NCBI GenBank assembly: GCA_015489565.1
Contig: WFZM01000034.1
Location: 1-17,679 of the forward strand
Length of the DNA stretch: 17,679 bases
Origin: Patescibacteria group bacterium
GTDB lineage: Bacteria; Patescibacteriota; Minisyncoccia; Phycocordibacterales; UBA2100
Reading direction: 5' to 3'
Both the position numbers and the translations under genes were made by a program. Below, piece by piece: positions 1-7,048 of this stretch (positions are counted from its first letter, which is position 1; each line of letters begins with the position of its first letter). The notes beneath the pieces are model-generated. The model saw only the letters and a program-made list of their open reading frames with translations, was not told the DNA's origin and ran no database searches.

Positions 1-873
1 AGGTTCTTCGCTTATCTACGAATTAAGCCACGCGCTCCACCGCTTGTGCGAGCCCCCGTCTATTCCTTTGAGTTTTAAGCTTGCGCTCGTACTACCCAGG
101 CGCCTCGCTTAACGCGTTAGCTTCGCCTCTGAAGGGGTCGATGCCTCCAAAAGCTAGCGAGGATCGTTTAGGGCGTGGACTAACGGGGTATCTAATCCCG
201 GTCGCTACCCACGCTTTCGTGTCTCAGTGTCAGGAATGGCCCAGTGTGCTGCCTTCGCTTTCGGTGTTCCCCATGATATCAACGGATTTCACCCCTACAC
301 CATGAGTTCCACACACCTCTGCCACCCTCTAGTCTAACCGTTTCGCGCGCAGATACGAGGTTGAGCCTCGAGCTTTTACGCGCGACTAATTAAACCACCT
401 ACACACCCTTTACGCCCAGTAAATCCGGGTAACGCTTGGGGCTCACGTATTACCGCTCCTGCTGGCACGTGATTAGGAGCCCCTTATTCATGAGGTAACG
501 TCAATAAACTTCCTCCCTCATAAAAGGTGTTTACGCACCGAAGTGCTTCATCCACCACGCGGCGTCGCTCCGTCACCCTTTCGGGCATTGCGGAAGATTC
601 TCGACTGCAGCCTCCCGTAGGAGTTTGGGCCGTGTCTCAGTCCCAATGGTGGGGGTCAGGCTCTCACCTCCCCTAAGCGTCTTAGCCTTGGTAGTCCATT
701 ACACTACCAACTAGCTGATACTACGCAGGCCACTCCTCAAGCGCCGGAGCTTTACCACCACACTTTCAAAAAGTGTGACGGACTATCGGGAATTATTCCG
801 AGTTTCCCCGGGTTATGCCCGACTTGAGGGTATGTTCCTACGCGTTACTACCCCGTTCGCCATGCCACACCTC

Positions 874-1140
874 TTAACCTTCGTTCAGTGAATTTTCTAT
901 GCGCCTACGCAATTGCATATACGCATTGAATCTGAGCTTTAAAGCTCTTTCTCGTTTTGGAGCATCAGATTTACTACTGTATGCCTCATAATAAATAAGT
1001 TTATATGGACGATTATTTCTCGTATACGGAGACTTACCGGCATTATGGTCTTCAAAACGTTGTCTCAAATTTGAAGTATAACCGGTATAGCACCGTCCAT
1101 TTTTTACACTTTTGATACAATATACATAACTATAAGTATA
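874..1140 (-). CDS. GIY-YIG nuclease-family frame inside 16S rRNA, no canonical start
   Basis: The frame is open for 88 codons after a TGA at 1141-1143. It reads like a small single-domain GIY-YIG protein (UPF0213-like): YVY at residues 5-7 replaces GIY, YTG at 18-20 replaces YIG, followed by the family's L-x-x-R-F-x-x-H-N-A-G-K stretch (25-36), then P-x-K-L-I-Y-Y and a K-R-E-R-A-L-K segment holding the likely metal-binding Glu. The TAA stop abuts the helix 6 stem. The first ATG/GTG/TTG in frame is TTG at 1068, which lies after the YTG motif, so translation from it would lose half of the active site. Either a rare start codon (ATC is present in frame) is used or the gene is decaying. Such small domains occur as stand-alone nucleases and in homing elements; a role in spreading the insert is inference. 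Confidence 0.75.
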   Translation of the reverse strand, partial: YTYSYVYCIKSVKNGRCYTGYTSNLRQRFEDHNAGKSPYTRNNRPYKLIYYEAYSSKSDAPKRERALKLRFNAYMQLRRRIENSLNEG

Positions 1141-1157
1141 TCATACACGAAGACTAG
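874..1157 (-). other. Intervening sequence in 16S helix 6 loop
   Basis: The arms of helix 6 form a perfect 12-bp stem: ATGCCACACCTC at 1169-1158 and GAGGTGTGGCAT at 873-862 on the minus strand. Between them lie 284 nt, where ordinary 16S has a short loop. The insert is AT-rich and mostly coding (GIY-YIG frame, 874-1140). A long loop on a perfect stem resembles the rRNA intervening sequences that RNase III excises without ligation. It could instead be a retained expansion or an intron. I saw no recognisable group I or II intron core, but did not fold it exhaustively. Confidence 0.85.
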
Positions 1158-1241
1158 GAGGTGTGGCATACGACTTGCATGCCTTATCCACGCCGCCAGC
1201 GTTCACCCTGAGCTAGGATCAAACTCTAAGTAAAAAGATGT

Positions 1242-1323
1242 AAACAGAACAAAAGAATCTACAAGCTTTTATTCTGTTTGGGTTCGCTGTACTATAACTT
1301 GTAATCGATAGCTACTGCTATCG
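1242..1323 (-). other. Hairpins in the rRNA leader
   Basis: Two local stem-loops lie in the transcribed leader between the boxA-like element and mature 16S. The first (1306-1323) is a perfect 7-bp stem, CGATAGC/GCTATCG with loop AGTA. The second (1242-1279) pairs AAACAGAATAAAAG with CTTTTGTTCTGTTT, 14 bp with one G-U pair and a 10-nt loop, ending about 8 nt before the 16S 5' end. They may guide processing of the precursor, but the usual long processing stem pairs leader with trailer, and the trailer is outside the window. Confidence 0.5.
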
Positions 1324-1332
1324 CCTTACCTG

Positions 1333-1352
1333 TATTTAATTTTCAATGAACA
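1333..1352 (-). promoter_or_regulatory. boxA-like antitermination element in rRNA leader
   Basis: The minus strand reads TGTTCATTGAAAATTAAATA a few nt after the predicted transcription start. It resembles the rRNA leader boxA of many bacteria (TGTTCTTTGAAAACTAA type), which loads the NusB/NusE antitermination complex. Placement between promoter and 16S fits; assignment is by sequence resemblance only. Confidence 0.55.
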
Positions 1353-1362
1353 AGTGCGCGCT

Positions 1363-1391
1363 ATTATACACACATAGCCCCCACAAGTCAA
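1363..1391 (-). promoter_or_regulatory. rRNA operon promoter
   Basis: On the minus strand a -35 box TTGACT (1391-1386) and a perfect -10 box TATAAT (1368-1363) are separated by exactly 17 bp. The predicted start is near 1356, giving a leader of about 120 nt before 16S. An A/T-rich block just upstream (about 1392-1413) could act as an UP element. This is the strongest sigma-70-type promoter in the window, as expected for an rRNA operon. Confidence 0.88.
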
Positions 1392-1456
1392 GTCCTTTTA
1401 GTAAATTATTTTTTTAGAATGCAATAAAATAAAAACGTCAAGTACACACTAAGGGT

Positions 1457-1478
1457 GGGGCTTTTAAATTTAAGCCCC
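1457..1478 (-). terminator. Hairpin downstream of the 1498-4782 operon
   Basis: GGGGCTT and AAGCCCC form a 7-bp stem around an 8-nt A/T loop, 20 nt after the stop codon of the last operon gene. No U-tract follows directly on either strand (minus continues ACCCTTAG), so this is a weak candidate terminator or a 3'-end stabiliser. It is the only structure seen between that operon and the rRNA promoter. Confidence 0.4.
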
Positions 1479-1497
1479 AATCAGAAATATAATCTCC

Positions 1498-2574
1498 CTA
1501 GAACCAGGTGACTATGTGTACAGAATCCGCATTATAAAATTCAAAAGCTTTAGCATTATCAAATATACTCTTAACTCTCTCTCCTTTTTTTATATCATAT
1601 ATTTTGATTGTTTTATTTCCCTTGCCATCTTTTTGCAAAAGCGCTAAAAATTTTGCATTTGGTGACAAAACAAATCCGTCATCTCCACCCTCTATACTAC
1701 TTAAATTCTCCAAAGTAATTTGACTGCCCTGACGATTGATACTGAATATAGAAATACGATTGTACTTGGGCAAATGTACTGCGACTATTTTATGATCTTT
1801 AGATACACTCAGGTAGTCCGGAGCTTCTTCTTTAGCTTCAAAAACCCAAAGCTTGTAGTCCTTTTTGTCCTCCGTGTTGTACAATGATAAAGAATGGTCA
1901 TTCAAGTAAATGAATTGATTTTCATCTATCCACTCAGCCGCTCTTCCGTCCAGAATAAATTCCGCCGCATCCGAGTCTCTAGCTACAAGAAAAATCCCTT
2001 CTTTGTCATTATCTGTTTTTGCCACTAAAAGCAGTCTTTTTGCCCGAGGAGAGAGACTCAAGCCATGTTTATTTTCAAGAGTGCTAGAGCTAAAAACTTT
2101 AGCGCTATGCCTGTTTGGTAATTTAACTCCATAGACCTTGCCTATATATATCTTGCTACTGCTTGCGCTTAGCTCGCTGCCGGCATTACTTGATACGAAA
2201 ACAGCTTCATTGCTTCTGCTTGAGACATCGTAGTCTCCATAATTATAAGCCGGGCTGTTATCACTTACGAAAAAAGCGTAAGAATTCTGAAGCGATACGG
2301 TGTTTATATCGTGAATGTCCCCGAGCACTTTATTTTTAAATGCCACAGCCAAAGTCCCGAGACCCAAACTCTTTTTTTGTTTATTCTTTAATGGTTCATT
2401 TGTAAATTGCTTGTTCTCAACCCTTGATTTCAAATCATCTGATAAAGAGTATTGAGGTAATTTGCTTTGAGTCTGCTTATAGATAAAGTACTTATACCCG
2501 GCAAAAAAACTTATTGCAAAAATCAAAAAGTAGAAAAGATATTTCAAAGCATTCTTTTTATCCATAGCCTTCAT
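1498..2574 (-). CDS. Membrane-anchored beta-propeller-like protein, paralogue of 3631-4782
   Basis: I do not recognise a named family. The 358-residue product starts with a short basic stretch and one hydrophobic helix (about residues 9-32), then a long exported part. That part has repeated units of the form 'S-x-x-x-K-x-L-L-L-V / G-I-F-L-V / W-I-D-E-N-Q-F-I-Y-L', as in TolB- or WD40-like propellers. The segment around WIDEN matches the product of 3631-4782, as does a later K-Y-N-R segment (K-F-N-Q there), so the two are paralogues. It is the last gene of a three-gene operon, 12 nt after the preceding stop. Two starts are possible, ATG at 2574 or the ATG three codons later; neither has a good Shine-Dalgarno. 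Probably a cell-surface or periplasmic scaffold; function unknown. Confidence 0.8.
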   Translation of the reverse strand: MKAMDKKNALKYLFYFLIFAISFFAGYKYFIYKQTQSKLPQYSLSDDLKSRVENKQFTNEPLKNKQKKSLGLGTLAVAFKNKVLGDIHDINTVSLQNSYAFFVSDNSPAYNYGDYDVSSRSNEAVFVSSNAGSELSASSSKIYIGKVYGVKLPNRHSAKVFSSSTLENKHGLSLSPRAKRLLLVAKTDNDKEGIFLVARDSDAAEFILDGRAAEWIDENQFIYLNDHSLSLYNTEDKKDYKLWVFEAKEEAPDYLSVSKDHKIVAVHLPKYNRISIFSINRQGSQITLENLSSIEGGDDGFVLSPNAKFLALLQKDGKGNKTIKIYDIKKGERVKSIFDNAKAFEFYNADSVHIVTWF

Positions 2575-2586
2575 AAATATTTTGCA

Positions 2587-3612
2587 TTAGATTTCTTGAA
2601 AGCGTGGGGTAACTTTTACCCTTGTCTCCGGCTTGTCTCCTTCTTCTGCACTCGGGATATACTCGGTCGCTTCACCGTAGTGATCCAAACTATAGCATTT
2701 TTCCACTTTAAATATCGTTTCCGTCTCTATAGGAGAGCTGTAAGTGCTGGACAGATAAGACAAGTTGCGAATTTTATCGTCAAGCTCTAATTCTATATCC
2801 GGACTCTTCTTTTTTATGTATTCTAACTTCTCGGACTTAAGTCCAAAGTAATCCCAGCGATCCGCATTGTCAGCTGACACTTCACAATAATCCAGTCCAA
2901 CAAGCACAAGATACAGTTTTGCCCGCTGTCCTTGCTTTACTATTGGCGGCACACTGTGTATTGCAACATATTTCTCGGCATTATTCTCGTCTCTTGGATA
3001 AGTCAAATTAAGATTGTCAGGCAAGCGTAAATTAGCACTAATGCTAGTGCTGAAAGAGTCATTGCCGAGTGCGACATTTCCCGCGCTTTCATTCTCTGCC
3101 GTATCCGGATCATCAGGCAAGGCGCAAAGCGGATTGATATTGTCTGTACTTAGACATGAGCCCTCACAAGAGACTGTGCCTTGGTGCTCCAGCCCACAAG
3201 AGTCCCGTACTATGCAAGAGTCACCGACCTTTTTGGTCTCGCCGTTAATTTCAAATTCCGGATCAGCCGGCCTTATGGCTGAGCACGAGCCACCGCAGGA
3301 AACATCTTGCTTGCCTTCGTTGCTCCAGCCACAAATATTGGATTGAGAAAAGCAGCCTATCATCACCGGCTCGCAATAGCTGGAATCATATCCACCCCAG
3401 CTTCCATTGCCACACTCGTCACATGAGCCATCTGCGTTATCCGCCGTATTCGGATTGTCGTCCAGACAGTCTCTGTCATTATCACTCTCGTTTGAAGCTC
3501 CCCAAGAATATACCGTGGAGTAATTAACAAAAATAGCCGAAAAAATGAGCAAGAAGGCTATCAGCGTGGCGCTTATTATTTCTTTGCTTATTTTAATGTC
3601 CAAATTTTTCAT
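2587..3612 (-). CDS. Secreted Cys-rich protein with C-terminal Ig-like domain
   Basis: The 341-residue product has a hydrophobic segment at residues 12-31 (signal peptide or anchor). An Asp/Asn-rich stretch follows (N-D-R-D-C-L-D-D-N-P, 45-54; a second P-D-D-P-D-T-A at 166-172) that looks like a calcium-binding type-3 repeat. Two Cys-rich repeats come next (about 87-110 and 133-153), each of the form C-x6-C-G, then V-S-C-x-G-S-C. The C-terminal third (about 215-341) fits an Ig-like pattern seen in exported CPR proteins: P-P-I-V-K-Q-G-Q, a Cys-Glu-Val strand with a Trp, and an ending V-K-V-T-P-R-F-Q-E-I. The family pattern is from memory and no search was run. It lies between two paralogous propeller-like genes in one operon, 18 nt after the preceding stop, suggesting a joint envelope complex. 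Confidence 0.8.
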   Translation of the reverse strand: MKNLDIKISKEIISATLIAFLLIFSAIFVNYSTVYSWGASNESDNDRDCLDDNPNTADNADGSCDECGNGSWGGYDSSYCEPVMIGCFSQSNICGWSNEGKQDVSCGGSCSAIRPADPEFEINGETKKVGDSCIVRDSCGLEHQGTVSCEGSCLSTDNINPLCALPDDPDTAENESAGNVALGNDSFSTSISANLRLPDNLNLTYPRDENNAEKYVAIHSVPPIVKQGQRAKLYLVLVGLDYCEVSADNADRWDYFGLKSEKLEYIKKKSPDIELELDDKIRNLSYLSSTYSSPIETETIFKVEKCYSLDHYGEATEYIPSAEEGDKPETRVKVTPRFQEI

Positions 3613-3630
3613 AGTACTTGCTTTAATTAA

Positions 3631-4782
3631 TTATCTCCAAAAACCCAGTATTTTAAACTTGACTATATCAAAGTTGCTCATGTCAAAATTCAGCTTTTGC
3701 ATTTTGTAATTTTTGTCCAAGCCCATTACATAAAGTCTGACATCTGTTGAGTAATTATTAACTTTAAACTTATTGTAATCACTTGGTGACAAGAAAATCA
3801 AATACTTGGCATCGTCTGAAATCTTAGCCCGCACACTTGCGCTTGGCAAATTTAAAAGCTTTTTGTCTTTCAGGGCAAATGGGTCCATGGACGAGACTTG
3901 CATTACCAGTAACTGATTAAACTTTGGAAAGGACCACACTGCTATACGTTTTTTAATATTTAAGTCAAAATACAAGTAAGCTTCGGCGCGATAAGGCAGT
4001 TTGCGAAGGTAGTAAGATTCACCATTTTGCAAATTCAAAACTTTAAGCCCGTTTTTCTCCAGGTAAACAATTCTGTTTTCATCTATCCAGTGCGGATAAA
4101 GACCGTTTGCAATTTTTTCAATTTTACCGCTTTTTATATCCAGAACATATATCCCCCACTCATCGGCGTGATATGGCTTATTTTTCTTATAAGCTTTTTC
4201 CAATGCGTTAAACAACAGCTTGGAATTCTCAAAGCTGAAATCTAAGTTTTTATAGTGATAGATTTTTTTCTTCACTTCAATTTTTTTGGCGTCTTTTAGC
4301 GAATAGTCTTGGTAAAAGTTTTTGTCCAGGTAAAAATCAGCCGCTTTATAAATGCTTTGATTTTTGTCCAAGTCTTCTTTCTTCACTATTACAGCTATAG
4401 CTGCGGGATAGTCTGCCGCAAATTCTATAACTGAAGAAAAGTCGGGTTTTGACACTTTTCTTAGACTTTCTGTTTTAATATCGTAAAGCCCCAAGGTTTC
4501 AATGTACTTGCTACCTAAGTCTTTACCTGTAAAGAAAAATTTGTAATCCCTATAATTTGCCGAGGAGGACAGATTGCTATTGGAGGGGTTGTTAGCGTCG
4601 GCTAAGGAATTGATGTTATAGACTTTCTCTGAATTGCTATTTTGCAAAGTTTCAGTCTGGTAGAATAAAACATATAAAAAAGCTGCAAAAAGCAACAATA
4701 AAACAAAAATAACCGAATAGCTCCAAAGAGATAAACTATTTTTAGAATCTTCCTTTTTGCTTGCAAATATATCCTCCGTCAT
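3631..4782 (-). CDS. Membrane-anchored beta-propeller-like protein, first gene of operon
   Basis: The 383-residue product has an acidic/basic cytoplasmic head of about 17 residues, one transmembrane helix (about 18-42), and an exported part with propeller-like strands such as 'W-G-I-Y-V-L-D-I-K-S-G-K' and 'W-I-D-E-N-R-I-V-Y-L'. It is paralogous to the product of 1498-2574. The ATG at 4782 is preceded by an extended -10 box with only 6 nt between, so the mRNA probably starts at or next to the ATG. The GGAGG-like sequence in this area lies after the ATG, inside the coding region, so ordinary Shine-Dalgarno initiation is unlikely. The function is not recognised; a surface scaffold role is inferred from topology and neighbours. 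Confidence 0.82.
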   Translation of the reverse strand: MTEDIFASKKEDSKNSLSLWSYSVIFVLLLLFAAFLYVLFYQTETLQNSNSEKVYNINSLADANNPSNSNLSSSANYRDYKFFFTGKDLGSKYIETLGLYDIKTESLRKVSKPDFSSVIEFAADYPAAIAVIVKKEDLDKNQSIYKAADFYLDKNFYQDYSLKDAKKIEVKKKIYHYKNLDFSFENSKLLFNALEKAYKKNKPYHADEWGIYVLDIKSGKIEKIANGLYPHWIDENRIVYLEKNGLKVLNLQNGESYYLRKLPYRAEAYLYFDLNIKKRIAVWSFPKFNQLLVMQVSSMDPFALKDKKLLNLPSASVRAKISDDAKYLIFLSPSDYNKFKVNNYSTDVRLYVMGLDKNYKMQKLNFDMSNFDIVKFKILGFWR

Positions 4783-4788
4783 GCGCTT

Positions 4789-4797
4789 ATTATAGCA
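4789..4797 (-). promoter_or_regulatory. Extended -10 promoter giving a leaderless mRNA
   Basis: The minus strand reads TG-C-TATAAT (4797-4789), then six nt (AAGCGC) and the ATG at 4782. No good -35 box is present at 16-18 bp; the area is occupied by the U-tract of the fusA terminator. With initiation about 7 nt after the -10 box, the transcript would begin at the start codon. Confidence 0.7.
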
Positions 4798-4802
4798 TAC
4801 TT

Positions 4803-4846
4803 AAAAAAGAAAAAGCGTACCAAGCTAAAGCTTGGCACGCTTTTTA
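4803..4846 (-). terminator. Rho-independent terminator of the rpsL-rpsG-fusA operon
   Basis: On the minus strand GCGTGCCAAGC, loop TTTA and GCTTGGTACGC (4840-4815) form an 11-bp stem followed by TTTTTCTTTTTT. The single non-Watson-Crick pair is G-U on the minus strand but A-C on the plus strand, so it is built for minus-strand RNA. It starts 18 nt after the fusA stop and runs directly into the next promoter. Confidence 0.92.
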
Positions 4847-4857
4847 AACATTCAAAA

Positions 4858-6999
4858 CTACTTGCCTCTGTTTGCTATTATTTCATCTGCTACGTTTTTA
4901 GGCACAACAGCATAGTGGTCAAACTCCATAGAAGCATTTGCCCTACCTTGTGTCATGGAACGCAAGTTTGTAGTGTAACCAAAGAGCTCTGCAAGAGGAA
5001 CCATGGCACGTATGACTTTGGCACCACCGCGCTCGTCCATACCTTCTATTTGTCCACGCATAGAGTTAATATTTCCGGTTACATCACCCATGTACTCCTC
5101 AGGTGTTGTAATCTCAAGCTTCATGATAGGCTCAAGCAGCACAGGGTTAGCCTGTTGAGCAGCCTTTTGGAATGCTTGAGAACCGGCTATTTTAAAGGCT
5201 ACTTCAGAAGAGTCAACATCATGGTAAGAACCGTCAAATAGCTCCACCGAAACATTAACCATAGGATAACCAGCCACAATACCACGCTCCATAGCTTCTT
5301 GAATACCCTTTCTTACAGGTGTTATATACTCAGCCGGGATAACACCACCTTTAATGTTATTGATAAATTCAAATCCTTCTTCTCTGTGCACATTCTTTGG
5401 CACTTCAGCCCCTTCCGGCAATTCCTCAAGCGGCTTGATACGTATTTTGACGTGACCGTATTGTCCGCGTCCACCTGTTTGCTTTACATATTTCTCTTCA
5501 CCTTCTGCCTCACTTTGGATAGTCTCTCTGTATGCCACTTGTGGCTTACCTAGCTTGGCGTCCACGTTAAACTCACGGTTCAAACGATCTACCAAAATGT
5601 CCAAATGCAGCTCACCCATTCCGGAAATGATAGTCTCAAGAGTTTCAGGGTCGGTGTGAACCTTAAATGTAGGGTCTTCGTCCGCCAGCTTGGAAAGAGC
5701 TATACCCATTTTTTCTTGATCTGCCTTTGTTGCAGGTTCTATGCGAGCAGATATAACCGGCTCAGGGAATGACATTTCTTCAAGGATTATAGGTCTGCTT
5801 TCATCGCAAAGGGTATGGCTGGTTTTTGTATCTTTAAGTCCAACAGCTGCAGCTATCTCTCCTGCGTAGACCTCGTCTACTTCCTCGCGCTTGTCTGCCA
5901 TAAGTCGTACAATACGACCAATACGCTCTTTCTTTCCGGTTGTTGAGTTGTACACGTAAGATCCGGACTTCATAACACCGGAGTATACACGGAAGAAAGT
6001 AAGTTGCCCTACAAACGGATCTGACTGCAACTTAAAGGCCAGTGCAGCCAAAGGCTCGTCATCTGAAGGCTTACGCTCCTCTTCCTCGCCGGTCTTTGGG
6101 TTTATACCCTTGACCGGAGGCAAATCAAGCGGGCTTGGCAAATAGTCAACTACTGCATCCAAAACTCTTTGAACTCCTTTGTTTTTAAACGCGGAACCAC
6201 AAAGAACCGGGAATATTTCATTTGCGATAACAGCTTTTCTAAGCTCGGCCTTTAGAGTCTCATAAGGAATCTCTTCTCCGCCAAGATATTTATCCATTAG
6301 CTCTTCGTTGTTCTCTACGATACGCTCAATAAGCTCAGCTCTGTATTTTTCCGCATCTGCTTTATACTCTTCCGGTATTTCTCCTTCTATTACATTAATA
6401 CCCATCTCCCCTTCATACGTGTAAGCTTTCATGTTAAGAAGGTCAATGGCACCTATGTGATTTTCTTCATGTCCCATAGGAATTTGCAAGCGCACCGCTT
6501 TCTTTGAGAGCTTCTCTTGAATGCTTGCATAAGCTGCCTCAAAGTCTGCGCCAAGTTTATCCATCTTATTCAAGAAGCAAATACGTGGCACCTTTGCCTC
6601 ATCTGCATAACGCCAGTTGGTTTCAGTCTGAGGCTCAACTCCCGCAGCGGCATCAAAAACTACCACTGCACCGTCAAGTACATACATAGAGCGCTTAACC
6701 TCCGCTGTAAAGTCAATGTGTCCCGGTGTATCGATAATATTGAAAGTGTGTACATCGTCATCACTTTTTGCGTAAGTTGGACGCCAATCACAAGAAATAG
6801 CGGCAGCGGTAATAGTAATGCCACGCTCGCGCTCTTGCTCCATCCAGTCGGTTACAGCCTCTCCGTCATGAACCTCACCTATCTTGTGGCTCATGCCTGT
6901 ATAATACAAAATACGCTCGGAAGTCGTAGTCTTTCCGGCATCTACGTGCGCAACAATACCAAAGTTGCGAAGCTTGCTTAATGGATATTTTCTTGCCAT
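4858..6999 (-). CDS. fusA: Translation elongation factor G
   Basis: EF-G is the GTPase that drives tRNA-mRNA translocation and, with RRF, ribosome recycling. The 713-residue product shows all GTPase signatures: A-H-V-D-A-G-K-T (17-24), R-G-I-T-I in switch I (59-63), D-T-P-G-H in switch II (90-94) and N-K-M-D (144-147). The domain II to V sequence that follows is of ordinary EF-G type, including the domain IV region G-R-G-Q-Y-G-H-V. Length is slightly above the usual 690-705. It is the last gene of the rpsL-rpsG-fusA operon, 49 nt after rpsG; no Shine-Dalgarno is visible in the A/T-rich gap. tuf, which follows fusA in many bacteria, is absent here. The start fits the conserved N-terminus. Confidence 0.98.
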   Translation of the reverse strand: MARKYPLSKLRNFGIVAHVDAGKTTTSERILYYTGMSHKIGEVHDGEAVTDWMEQERERGITITAAAISCDWRPTYAKSDDDVHTFNIIDTPGHIDFTAEVKRSMYVLDGAVVVFDAAAGVEPQTETNWRYADEAKVPRICFLNKMDKLGADFEAAYASIQEKLSKKAVRLQIPMGHEENHIGAIDLLNMKAYTYEGEMGINVIEGEIPEEYKADAEKYRAELIERIVENNEELMDKYLGGEEIPYETLKAELRKAVIANEIFPVLCGSAFKNKGVQRVLDAVVDYLPSPLDLPPVKGINPKTGEEEERKPSDDEPLAALAFKLQSDPFVGQLTFFRVYSGVMKSGSYVYNSTTGKKERIGRIVRLMADKREEVDEVYAGEIAAAVGLKDTKTSHTLCDESRPIILEEMSFPEPVISARIEPATKADQEKMGIALSKLADEDPTFKVHTDPETLETIISGMGELHLDILVDRLNREFNVDAKLGKPQVAYRETIQSEAEGEEKYVKQTGGRGQYGHVKIRIKPLEELPEGAEVPKNVHREEGFEFINNIKGGVIPAEYITPVRKGIQEAMERGIVAGYPMVNVSVELFDGSYHDVDSSEVAFKIAGSQAFQKAAQQANPVLLEPIMKLEITTPEEYMGDVTGNINSMRGQIEGMDERGGAKVIRAMVPLAELFGYTTNLRSMTQGRANASMEFDHYAVVPKNVADEIIANRGK

Positions 7000-7048
7000 A
7001 TAAAAATTAAATAAATTATTAATTATTAAAGCTTAATAAATTGCCAAA

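Larger units (their letters stand above)
1..1234 (-). rRNA. rrs: 16S ribosomal RNA, 5' portion with helix 6 insertion
   Basis: On the minus strand the 5' end is recognisable by AGAGTTTGATC starting at 1227 (E. coli position 8), so the mature end is near 1234. The gene runs to the left edge, which corresponds to about E. coli position 976, so the 3' third (including the anti-Shine-Dalgarno) is outside the window. The 341F-type site CCTACGGGAGGCTGCAG and the 790 loop are clear. Oddities: a 284-nt insertion in the helix 6 loop (874-1157), G525/A526 instead of C525/C526 in the 530 loop, U at 800 and A at 921. The divergence fits CPR bacteria. Identity as 16S is certain; the exact 5' end is estimated by alignment. 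Confidence 0.98.

Noticed and set aside
81..305. Open frame on the plus strand inside 16S rRNA
   Set aside because: Antisense to a conserved rRNA region; the frame is open only because of rRNA sequence constraints.
6517..6981. 154-codon plus-strand frame opposite fusA
   Set aside because: Shadow of the highly conserved EF-G GTPase domain; no family resemblance and no promoter or ribosome-binding site.
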